Shown piece by piece: positions 11,901-34,972 of a DNA stretch of 64,000 bases; the first letter of the stretch is position 1, and the number at the start of each line of letters is the position of its first letter. Origin of the DNA: Amyelois transitella (taxonomy: Eukaryota > Arthropoda > Insecta > Lepidoptera > Pyralidae). A program made the translations under genes and the position numbers. The stretch covers positions 1,268,001 through 1,332,000 of the forward strand of contig NC_083534.1 of NCBI RefSeq assembly GCF_032362555.1. Direction: 5' to 3'. A model generated the notes under the pieces. That model was not told the origin of the DNA. It searched no databases and saw only the letters and a list, made by a program, of their open reading frames with translations.

Positions 11901-14724
11901 AAATTAATTATTATTATTTTTATGAATAAAACCTCTTCTTGATTATATATATATACTGGTTTATTGAGTCTTAATTTCAACAAATAACTCTTAGCACTTA
12001 TAATAATAATTACAACGGCTCTCGTATCGAGCATTTGTGTTTGTTTCTTGGAGAATCAATCAAGACAAACTTCTAAAAATTTTATGCAAAAAGGAAAACT
12101 GTCATCCCCACTTGTTTCATACGAAATGTCGAAAAACGTTTAAATGTCTTCGATTGGTAAGGTCAATCTCCAATCATGTAAGGACTACCATAGACTAAAA
12201 ATTCAAAATTAGTTTCCCTGATTTGTTAATTCCATTTGACAAGTGAAGCTTAATGGTTAAAATAAAAAATACAACAGGTTGGAATCTTATTAGCTGATCT
12301 AAAATGGCGCGACGCTTCATGATTGGATGATTTGGTAACAAATGTTTACATGTTCGTGTTGTGCAATTATTGGAAATTCCGAATGTTGCCTTATATTTAT
12401 TAAAATTATATGTATCGATTATCGAATAATTAACAAAACAAGTCGATTTTAAATATAATTGGTAAAAATACTGAAGCAAACAGCAAATCACGACATTATA
12501 TTTATTTTATTTAATTTTTGCAAAACAACAGACTTGGGAAATATATATATATGTTTTGCCACACATAATTCTAAAACTCCGCAAACCACACGGCACATAT
12601 TTTCAAACAAAACATGAATATACGCCGTGCGGTGCGCACGCGCACCTGTCGTCGCGGCAGGCGTCGCTGACGCGGCGGTAGGCGGTGCACACGCACGCCG
12701 GCCTGCGCCAGCGCCGGCGGCGGCACGAGCACTCGCGCCCGCTCCATCTGCAATAGATAGCGCTATTTGTTACATACATACATACTAGATAGATAGATGG
12801 ATAAAACTCTTTAGTGCACCATAAGGGTAAAACATACAAAACAGCAGATAGAGATGGTACAAAGGCGGATTTATCGCTAATGCAATCTCTTCCAGTCAAC
12901 CTTTGGGTGGAAGGAAACCTACATACATATAATCATACATATAAACCTAAATACATAATATATAATCAAACCTATATCCCTTACAGAGGCAACAGTCTTG
13001 AGAAGACTGATTAGGCCAAGTTCAGCTGTTTGGCTTGATGATAGAAATGAGATTTGAATAGTGTCAGGTTTCTCCTAATCGCCTAAAAGAATCCCAAGGT
13101 TACAAGCCTATCCCTTAGTCGCCTCTAGAAATAAGTAGTAAGCCCTTGTACTGAATTTCTCTTTAAGTTCTATTCTTATTTATTTTTCCTCGATGTACAT
13201 AAAATATTTAAATAAATCTATACTAATATTACACAGCTGAAGAGTTTGTTTGTTTGTTTGAACGCGCAAATCTCAGGAACTACTGGTTCAAATTGAAAAA
13301 TTGTTTTTGTGTTAAATAGACGCATTCGTCGCAATCGAGGAAGGCTTTAGGCTATACAACATCACAATCACATTGCAACTATTAGGGAACGAAGAAATAA
13401 TAAAAAATGTGAAGAAAAAAAAACCGGGTTAAATTATTCCTCTTCAAATGCTTCAATGATGCCTAAAATAACTATCCCACGCGGACCTAGTCGCGGGCAC
13501 AGCTTGTATCTGTTAAAATTTATAAATTTTTCCGTGTGGTTCCCGGCACCGATTGCAAAAAAAACGAACACACGAACTACTCCCGTCTCTTATCTAGTTA
13601 ATAATTTCAAATGCGATGCGTTACCTGTCAGTGACAGCGCTAACGTATCTGTGTACGCTGCTCGGCGACTCAGCGAAGCGCCGGCGCTCCCACGCGCCGC
13701 ATCCGCACGCCGAACATTCGGCGCCTGCAATAAACCGATTAATTTAATTATCTATGTATCTGTAAAATTTAACAGGTTGACTAAGCAAATATATAAGGAG
13801 AGTGTGGAGGGAAAGGTCGGAGTGGGAAGACCTAGACGAACGTATCTTGATCAAATTAAGGACGTCCTGGTAAAGTGGTCAGGTCGAGAGTACCCGAAAC
13901 CGCCGAGCTTGCATGAAGATAGTTATGAATGTGGATGAAGCGAAGGAAGTATGCAGAGATCGTGGCAAGTGGAAAGAGGTAGTCTCTGCCTACCCCTCCG
14001 GGAAAAAGGCGTGATTTTATGTATATACGTATTTGTAACCTTTGCCTTGTGTTTCTATCAATCCCGCGGGAACTCCGGGAAAAAAAAAGTAAAGGCTATA
14101 TGTTATTCTGGATCTTCAGCTACCTACATACCAAATTTCATTGTAATCAGTTCAGAAGTTTTTGCGTAAAAAAGGTAACAATCATCCATACAGATATCCT
14201 GACTTGCTAACAAACTTTCGCATTTATACTCATATTATAAAGCTGAAGAGTTTGTTCGTTTGAACGCGCTAATTTTGATTTAATTAATTTTCGTTTGAAG
14301 GCTTTAGGCTTTATAACATCACGCTGCAACTATAAGGAGCAAAGAAATAATGGAATATGTGAAAAAAAACAGGGAGAAATATTCATCCTTGAGGGCTTCA
14401 ATGATGCCCAAAATAACTATTCCGCGCGGACGAAGTCACGGGCACAGCTAGTTTATAATATTAGTAGGATTTACATATAATAAACTCACTCTTTCTAGAT
14501 GTTTGTTGTCCCATGTCTAGTCTACATGCACAATGACAGTGTCGTCGAGCGAACTATCATCTGAAACAAAAAAAAAATTACAATTAGAAATAGAATAGAA
14601 TAGATTTATTATCAAAATCGGATACAAGGTATCACTTATTGACGTCAACATCACTTAAATCTAATAATAACTACTGCCGCTTCCTAAGCGCATGTGTAGA
14701 AGAAGCGGCGGAACAAACTACACT
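4427..14724 (-). CDS. SOCS5: SOCS5/Socs36E-type suppressor of cytokine signalling (5' end unresolved)
   Basis: SOCS proteins bind phosphotyrosine through an SH2 domain and recruit an Elongin/Cullin ubiquitin ligase through a C-terminal SOCS box, damping JAK/STAT or EGFR signalling in the cytoplasm. Exons in translation order with continuous phases: 11472-11403, 10402-10321, 9313-9233, 8487-8373, 7388-7210, 6098-5981, 4536-4427, about 250 residues. The 8487 exon carries [14 protein letters not shown] and [12 protein letters not shown]; 7388 carries [20 protein letters not shown] and IEHYK; 6098 carries FFEPMLTAP and [13 protein letters not shown]; 4536 carries [20 protein letters not shown], the SOCS box, ending in TGA. 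All are colinear with vertebrate SOCS5. Upstream exons are candidates only (12747-12646, 13724-13625) because their phases do not join cleanly to 11472. A tandem array follows the 7210 donor. Drosophila Socs36E is the likely orthologue. Confidence 0.92.
4640..4930 (-). mobile_element. Helitron-like lepidopteran repeat, inverted, degraded
   Basis: Begins with ACTAATATTATAAAACTGTA, the inverted end of the CTAGCTGTGCCCGCGACTTC family. It retains GAACGCTCTAATCTCAGGAA and TTTATCGAGGAAGGCTTTAG. The far end is lost. Confidence 0.55.
4949..5211 (+). mobile_element. abundant SINE, full length, 3' of the SOCS box intron
   Basis: Lies in the last SOCS intron (4537-5980) with intact head (GTGCCGTGTGGTTCCCGGCA) and tail ending near 5211. 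Confidence 0.85.
5568..5925 (+). repeat. GAGGCCACCCGCGACGCATG repeat ending in an (AT)n microsatellite
   Basis: Resembles the repeat at 19031-19242 and 63148-63333 (GAGGCCGCCCGCGACTTCGT start) but diverges after 5640. It ends in an uninterrupted (AT)n run at about 5879-5923. It occupies the last SOCS intron. Confidence 0.5.
6123..6383. mobile_element. MITE, CAGGGTGAC family, internally deleted copy
   Basis: Ends CAGGGTGACTTTTAATTCAA and the inverted TTTAAATGTCACCCTG are flanked by TA on both sides. At 261 bp it is roughly half the length of the 446-479 bp copies elsewhere. Confidence 0.8.
6620..7290 (-). repeat. tandem array of SH2-exon 3' end plus splice donor in SOCS intron
   Basis: The 3' part of the exon ending at 7210, its donor (AAG|GTACTG) and the first ~60 bp of intron recur at 136-bp spacing, giving donor GTs at 7209, 7073 and 6937 that are nearly base-identical. 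More diverged copies place donors at 6783 and 6653 (130-bp spacing) with a different intervening intron segment. Only the 7388-7210 unit has an upstream acceptor and the full SH2 sequence, so I take it as the functional exon. The word ATCGAGCACTAC occurs twice inside the exon (IEHYQ and IEHYK) and could have seeded unequal exchange. Confidence 0.85.
7210..7388 (-). CDS. SOCS5: SOCS gene SH2-domain core exon
   Basis: Acceptor CCCCCCAG ends at 7389. Two nt complete the Gly, then [40 protein letters not shown] and [11 protein letters not shown]. The Arg of FLLRDS is the conserved phosphotyrosine-binding Arg of SH2 domains. It ends at AAG|GTACTG in phase 0, joining the [10 protein letters not shown] exon. 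Confidence 0.93.
7449..7894. mobile_element. MITE, CAGGGTGAC family, 446 bp
   Basis: Starts CAGGGTGACATTTAAAACAA and ends in the reverse complement of CAGGGTGACTTTTAATTCAA, with TA on each flank. It lies in the SOCS intron between the 8373 and 7388 exons. Confidence 0.85.
7895..8285 (-). mobile_element. SINE nested inside another SINE copy
   Basis: An intact minus-oriented copy (about 7974-8227) interrupts an older minus-oriented copy. CTTAATGATACA is present on both sides (7962-7973 and 8228-8239) as a target-site duplication. The older copy resumes at AGAATTGAGATTCAAATAGT. Confidence 0.8.
8592..8681. repeat. 21-bp perfect inverted repeat in SOCS intron
   Basis: Arms 8592-8612 and 8661-8681 (TTTATTAATATCAGTAAGTT plus T and its complement) enclose 48 bp of AT-rich DNA. 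It could be a small MITE or hairpin; no target duplication was resolved. Confidence 0.65.
8820..9002 (-). repeat. SINE-like repeat (CCTCAACAACGTCAACTTCA type)
   Basis: Minus-oriented member of the group at 31645-31875 and 56540-56755 (GCTGCAGTGCAGTTTGTTAC head). A further minus fragment lies at 47993-48065. Confidence 0.6.
9540..9965 (+). repeat. LINE tail fragment followed by dispersed repeat
   Basis: 9540-9625 is a short LINE 3' tail (GCAGAGATCGTGGCAAGTGG, then a TATG-rich end). 9745-9965 is the GAGTCAGGTTTTCACACGAA repeat. Both lie in the SOCS intron between 9313 and 10321. Confidence 0.55.
10180..10270 (-). repeat. tRNA-like SINE head
   Basis: On the minus strand TGGTCGAATCGG and GGTTCGAATCT are spaced like RNA polymerase III A and B boxes, but the arms do not close into a normal cloverleaf, so it is called a SINE head and not a tRNA gene. 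A related fragment lies at 46506-46565. Confidence 0.5.
10484..10672 (-). mobile_element. LINE 3' fragment inserted into a SINE, 12-bp target duplication
   Basis: GATGGGCTAGCA is duplicated at 10472-10483 and 10673-10684, within a plus-oriented SINE that runs from about 10433 to 10820 around it. The insert is the same reverse-transcriptase C-terminal/3' segment as at 1402-1740, severely 5'-truncated. Confidence 0.85.
10990..11260 (-). mobile_element. abundant SINE, minus orientation
   Basis: Inverted tail at 10990 and head sequence lost or diverged near 11260. A second head-only fragment (11690-11775) lies further right, after the SOCS exon at 11403-11472. Confidence 0.75.
12646..12747 (-). 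CDS. candidate upstream SOCS exon, Cys/Arg-rich or Ala/Gly-rich by frame
   Basis: Acceptor TATTGCAG and donor CGACAG|GTGCGC bound 102 nt, a multiple of three. One frame has G or C at every third position and encodes [31 protein letters not shown]; it leaves phase 2, but the next exon (11472) is open only if entered in phase 1. The alternative frame (Ala/Gly/Thr-rich) joins 11472 correctly. Either a small exon is missing or the low-complexity frame is used. Confidence 0.5.
12786..12925 (-). repeat. repeat with GTGCAATAAAGAGTTTTATC tail
   Basis: Minus-oriented copy of the family seen on plus at 20640-20820. It contains the inverse of GGTTGACTGGAAGAGA and ends in a TAGATAGATAGATGG run. Confidence 0.65.
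13217..13515 (-). mobile_element. Helitron-like lepidopteran repeat, inverted
   Basis: Runs from CTATACTAATATTACACAGC to CGCGGGCACAGCTTGTAT, the inverse of the CTAGCTGTGCCCGCGACTTC family. Near full length. Confidence 0.65.
13625..13724 (-). CDS. candidate upstream SOCS exon
   Basis: Acceptor TTTATTGCAG and donor GACAG|GTAACG bound 100 nt without stops in at least two frames. The frame with GC-rich third positions reads [17 protein letters not shown], then [12 protein letters not shown]; the other ([12 protein letters not shown]) joins the Ala-rich frame of 12747-12646. Assignment to the SOCS gene is from strand, order and splice sites only. Confidence 0.45.
13755..14020 (+). mobile_element. 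LINE 3' fragment
   Basis: Encodes [20 protein letters not shown] and [12 protein letters not shown], frameshifted after that, and ends in the tail CGTGATTTTATGTATATACG. Plus orientation, opposite to the host gene. Confidence 0.75.
14225..14470 (-). mobile_element. Helitron-like lepidopteran repeat, inverted, internally shortened
   Basis: Inverted copy retaining GAAGGCTTTAGGCT, GAGGGCTTCAATGATGCCCA and CGCGGACGAAGTCACGGGCA. Confidence 0.6.
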
Positions 14725-14745
14725 GCAGCATTTTCATCGGACGTC
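14585..14745 (-). repeat. short SINE-like repeat, inverted
   Basis: Reverse complement of the family at 1906-2043. Starts AGAATAGAATAGATTTATTA and ends at CACTGCAGCATTTTCATCGG. Confidence 0.65.
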
Positions 14746-14929
14746 ACTTTATTCTAATCTGGTAATTAGCAAAGGAACATTTGTGTGTCCAACCCCGCAT
14801 ATCGAGTAACCCAGCATTTTACTAACCTAACTCCCTCCTGGCTTTAGTCCCGGTTGTAATCCTCACAGCTCTGGAGCTTTTTGTGCACATAAATGACTAA
14901 ATAAATAAAATAATGATTTTATTACAAGT

Positions 14930-15130
14930 TGATTTGTAGCTAGACGGCTTAATTACAAGTTGAATTTTAGCTGCCAAATAGCTGAACGTGGCCATTCAGT
15001 CTTTTCAAGACTGTTGGCTCTGTCTACCCCGCAAGGGATATAGACGTGACCTTATGTATGTATGTATGAATTTTAGCTAGAGGGCATAATTACAAGTTGA
15101 TTTTTAGCTACATGACTTATATTTACAAAA
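14930..15130 (+). repeat. degenerate AATTACAAGTTGATTTTTAG repeats split by a SINE
   Basis: Three to four copies of a ~31-bp unit. Between the second and third is a 5'-truncated SINE (14973-15067) flanked by the 11-bp duplication GAATTTTAGCT (14962-14972 and 15068-15078). The SINE starts GCCAAATAGCTGAACG and keeps its TATG tail. Confidence 0.8.
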
Positions 15131-15783
15131 GCTACATGTATCATATCACGTCTTCATACTTTACAGGGTAGACGAAACAAATTACATTCACAATTACCAT
15201 TCATTGTGGTGAGTCAGATTATCTGCATTTGCTCATCAATTAAATGGATTGGCTTAACTGCTTCTAATTGAGGACAGTCGCAATGTGATAAATTGTCACT
15301 GTTTCGTGGTCTCACATCAATAATGCATGCATGCTGGGCTATCAGACCGGAGAAAAAGCAAAATGGATGCCAGCAAAGTTTAATTAAGAAAAAGGCTAAT
15401 TAACTTGGGATTCTTCTCTCTCTCTCTCAATTCTATCTTAAAGCCATAGCTGAATGTCCTATCCTATATATAGCCTATCAGTCCGCTCAGGACTGTTGGC
15501 TCTGTCCACCCCGCAAGGGACATAGACGTGATTATATGTATCTATGTATGCATGTATGTATGTTTTTCTTTAAGACAATGGGCTAATGATCTTTCACTAT
15601 TTGAATATAATGATTGCAATTCCATCATTACGGCATACAGTTAATGTAACCATATAGCTTTTTCAAGACTGTTGGCTGTGTGGCTACCAGCATACTTACC
15701 ATCGAGCATACTAACATGATAAGGGGCATGGGATTCAAACATGGTTCCCGTAGGCTACGATACAAATAACTTCTTTACCAGTC

Positions 15784-16222
15784 CTCTATACTAATATTAT
15801 AAAGCTGGAGTTTGTTTGTTTTGTCGGGTGTGCTGGTGGGGCTTAGGGAGTGAAACGAATAACTTCCTGATAGATTTATTGCCAATAGAATAATTTACAA
15901 TACATATCTATATGCGAGAACTGGGGACGGAGGGGATTCGATCGCCAGTCGCTCTACATAAAAATGCAATTCAGCAAGTTAGCATGTCGGTACAGTTTGT
16001 TTGAACGCGCTAATCTCAGGAACTACTGGTTTGAATTGAAAAATTCATTTTGGGTTGAATAGATCATTTACCGAGGAAGGCTTTAGGGTATATAACATCA
16101 CGCTGCAACTATAACGAGCGAAGAAATAATGGAAAATGTGAAAAATTATTCACCATTGAGGGCTTCAATGATGTCCAAGATAACTATTCCACGCGGACGA
16201 AGTCGCGGGCATAGCTAGTCGG
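15784..16222 (-). mobile_element. Helitron-like repeat interrupted by a ~175-bp insert
   Basis: The outer parts are an inverted CTAGCTGTGCCCGCGACTTC-family copy. Between about 15820 and 15993 unrelated sequence (TCGGGTGTGCTGGTGGGG to GTTAGCATGTCGGTACA) is inserted, with GTTTGTTT on both sides as a likely target duplication. The insert was not identified. Confidence 0.55.
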
Positions 16223-17390
16223 TAATAACGAGAACTCTCGACATGCACATGCAGGTCTCTGATGTATGGCATTGAATACTTTAACAAGGCAACTTTCCTT
16301 CGTATTCGATGGACATTATTTATTCCACAGGTGGGTGAGAGTGACTTTTTTTTATTATGTATTTACTTTTTATGCAACATGGACCTTTTAGGAACATGTC
16401 CAGACAAGTTCATTAACCTCAGCTGACCTCATCAGATTTAATGCGCCACACCCTTGTTTCGCGAATGCTGACTATAATTACTTTAAACACGCATTGTTCA
16501 CACATCGAGGCAATTATAGAAACGCTTAGAAACAAATAAAAACATTAGATTACACATGACATCAATGGTACATCCGCCATTTTGAGTCAAACACACCATA
16601 CACTTTTGAACCAAAAGAAATATTAATTCCACAAGAATATACTTAATATAATATACTCACGTCTGATTTTATTGTATAAAAATAATTCGTTTATCGTTGT
16701 TGTTTTCTAAGTTATCGTTGAATTACTATCACAGACAGTCGTATTCAGTTCGTACATTGCCTGACCACTTTTTAACACATATTCTACACTAATGCATTGA
16801 TTTTAGGACATTGAAACACTGAACAAACTTTACACAAGCCATACACCAAGTATTTACACATTTACAAATGTAATTTACATTTTAATTAATTAGCACGAAG
16901 ATAAAATACGCAGTTCTCTAGTGTCTGATAGGACCTCACATTTTTTTGTATTAACATGTTTCGTTTCTCCCTTGTCTGTTTGTTGATTGACATATTATCT
17001 TATAAATTATTTACGTAGAATGGAATGTACTTCGATTCAATAGGTATTTTTAAATAGCTTTGTAAACATTTTTAAGTACAACAATAAAAACGAGTCTAGT
17101 CTTTATTTATTTTAGTTTATGTATCTAAAACATTTAAAAGTATATCATATAACAAAAAGAAATTCAATCCGAAAGATAAAAAAACATAACTTATATGTGC
17201 CTATTCACTCCGCTGTTGGTGCCAATGCCAAAATCCTGGGTCTTACGACGAAGGAACAATCGATGATCTCAGGTTGATGAACTTTAAAAAACAAAAACTC
17301 GTTGTTCGCCGTCGCCATTTTGTTTGATTGCTTTTTCCAGGTGGATTCTTAGATTTATTGATAAATATTGTGATTTATGTGAATTGAAAA
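16223..17390. promoter_or_regulatory. divergent intergenic region between SOCS and DHX15
   Basis: No mobile element dominates the part nearest DHX15. The identical 10-mer CGCCATTTTG occurs at 16575-16584 and 17313-17322, close to the expected 5' ends; it fits a YY1/Pho-type core (GCCAT). On the minus strand each copy also reads CAAAATGGCG, an ATG in good context: the one at 17318 opens 36 codons to 17208. Whether any of this is a SOCS first exon or a bidirectional promoter is inference. Confidence 0.4.
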
Positions 17391-32270
<14,880 letters not shown>

Positions 32271-32273
32271 AAT

Positions 32274-32279
32274 AATAAA
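32274..32279 (+). terminator. DHX15 polyadenylation signal
   Basis: AATAAA starts 4 nt after the TAG at 32268-32270, so the 3' UTR should be only a few tens of bases unless a later signal is used. Confidence 0.7.
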
Positions 32280-32339
32280 TACACGGTTTAGTCTATATAC
32301 ATATGTTTTATTTGCTTGGGATGAGGGAATGTGTATGTA

Positions 32340-32581
32340 TAACTGGCTGTGTACGCGACTTCGCGTAGAATAGTTAAGGATGAATAATTTTCGCCGTTTT
32401 TTTTTTCACATTTTTCATTATTTCTTTGCGACTTTTAGTTGCAGCGTGATGTTACATAGCCTAATGCCTTCCTCGGTAAATGGTCTATTCAACAAAAAAA
32501 TATTTTTTCAATTCTGATCAGTAGTTTCTGAGATTAGCGTTTAAACAAACAAACTGTTCATCTTTAAAATATTAGTATAGA
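32340..32581 (+). mobile_element. Helitron-like lepidopteran repeat
   Basis: Plus orientation, from CTGGCTGTGTACGCGACTTC to ATATTAGTATAGAT, directly downstream of DHX15. Confidence 0.6.
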
Positions 32582-34972
32582 TTATAGACCTTTATTAGTA
32601 ACATAGGCTACATTTTTTTTATCTGAAATTCCTCATTGTAGTGAAGACCCTCTCAAAAGCTAGTAATATAAATAGAGATCGATAAGAAAAGGATGACGAA
32701 CAAAACAAAATGAAAGCCAAAAATCCACTAATAAATGCTTTATTGGTAATATTACAATATTTACAGCGAATTTCCAGTCACGAGTAAAAAATAGCCTTTG
32801 TCTCTTTTTTTGGTATAGGAGAAAAACGAAGAAAGAAGATAAAAATTATTAAAATCATGAATAAAACAATACAGATGCTGCCATTACAAGATGGAAAATA
32901 GAAAACTAATAAAGTTTAATTTGTAGGCACATTACTGAATTATTTCTTAAGCCCTTCTGAAAACATCCTGGCATATGCCTCTCTGAATAGGTACATCAAT
33001 AATCACATTAATTTCTTTTTTGGAAAACAAAAAATTGTCGCAGTTCCAAATCTCAACGTCATCATTGAATCTTGTCACAATTAGTTCTGTTCCACTTGTA
33101 GGAAGTATTGTAAATGTTCAGCAATGTATATATATTTATAGGGCGATATATTCAAAGGAAAAATTATCATGAAACATTCTATTTATAAATAATGCAGGTA
33201 TTAAACGCGCACTTGACTTCCCTCCATTTTATCGCGGACATTTTGGAATCATGAAATAAAATAAAGGTACATTACGTGCGCGTTTAATACCTGTATTATT
33301 TATAAATAGTATAATGCAAAGCTCGAGTTAAAATCAGTTATACTTTCTATATAATTTGCAAAAAATGCGTAGAAGGAATTTCAGTGAGAATTTCCAGTTT
33401 GCGCGCTACAAAATATGCATTTAAATCAACAAATTAAATTTACCAAACACCAGTCTTTAAACTACACTAATTTATACACTACATTTCTACTCTATTGGCT
33501 ATATAACAAACAAAAATAAACATCTATTAATGTACGCGTAATGTCTAAATTCGCAAATGGTCAAATTATTATTTAGATGGGGAAAAAACTATAAATCATA
33601 ATTGACCATTTCTTACATACAAGTTATAGTTCATACCAATATTTTTATTGCTCTCTTTCTCATACTGATGCGATGAAAAGAGAATGTGTTAAAAAAATAA
33701 AATTTAAATCACTTCACCCGTTTGCGAGCTATAATGATACAGACAGATAGACACGTCAAACTTATAACAACCCTCTTTTTCCTTCAGAGGTTAAAAAGAA
33801 ATGCATTATGTATTGTCATTCACTCTTGTTCCAACGATTTATCAAAACACAGATACAATAAATGTTTTAGAGATGACCATCTAAAAATGCATACACCAAT
33901 GGAATTTGGAACAAATAAAATTTCTTTGTACACATATAAGTTATTAGTCTGACTATCCTTCTTTGGCTGAAATAACTAATAAGAGATAGCAATAATCTAC
34001 GTTACATTTCTATATAAGTGCACATCCTTTCAGTAGGTACATAGAATAAAGCAGTTTGTCTGTAGGTATGTTTATATATTTAAAACTACACAACGAATTT
34101 TGATAATCAGTTTTTTTATAAATATTATTGATTAAAGAGAAAGGTAGATATATGTATAAATGCTATATATTTGCGGACCTTACAGGGTTTTCGTAACAAA
34201 ATACACCTATAAATATAATAACTTGCTTGCGAAAATAGTGAATACCTCGCTATTTACAAATTCCAGTTATAATTTTACTACATGTAAGTACAAGATATAA
34301 AGAAACACAGGAAACAAATTCAACAACATTATATTTCATGAAACGTAAATCTTACAAAGATTTACATTAAAATGAAAATCCATTTAAAGTAATTACCACA
34401 TTTACAAATAACACCGATGTGACACTCGCAGATGTAAAATTTTCTTTTGGCGCGAAAATATGTCAATATAATTGAGCCAATCAGAGCGCGTCGTTTGAAT
34501 TGAACCCGCGAACTGAACGGGCGAGTCAGCACGTGACATTTCGTTTTTTTTTTTATTTGAATTTTATATTGTGTGCTGATACTAGTAAAGAGTTTGTAAT
34601 CTATGTATATTATTACAGTTTAAATATGAAACTCGTTTTATGTCACTAAAAGTTTTGTGACGTCAATATTTTGAATAAAAATATGTACACTGCATGAATA
34701 TGTGCTTATAATTTTTATAGGGTAAATAATAGGGAACAAGTTATTCCAACCAACAAACTTCACTTTAACCGTAACTTTAACATAAGATCGTTATTTTATT
34801 GAATTTTCAGTTTTAATTCGGAGGTAGGTTGCACTATTCTGCGCCGTCAAGACAAAGGCGACTTGTAAACGTGGTATTACTATAACACTATCTCAATTAG
34901 CACTGCACAATCAACAATTCTTCGCAAACACATCGTTTCTCCTCCAAGTTTTACTCTTCAGTGAATGGTGCG
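32582..34972. other. convergent intergenic region between DHX15 and GRPEL1
   Basis: AT-rich, no supported exon. It contains the inverted repeat at 33179-33309 and a candidate minus-strand AATAAA for GRPEL1 at 34795-34800. Nothing else was recognised. Confidence 0.5.
33179..33309. repeat. 34-bp inverted repeat, MITE-like
   Basis: Arms 33179-33212 and 33276-33309 (CTATTTATAAATAATRCAGG, TATTAAACGCGCAC) differ at one base; the spacer is 63 bp. Could be a tiny MITE or a hairpin transcript source. Confidence 0.75.

Noticed and set aside
12195-12491. 98-codon minus open frame
   Set aside because: AT-rich, no splice sites in phase with SOCS and no recognisable domain.
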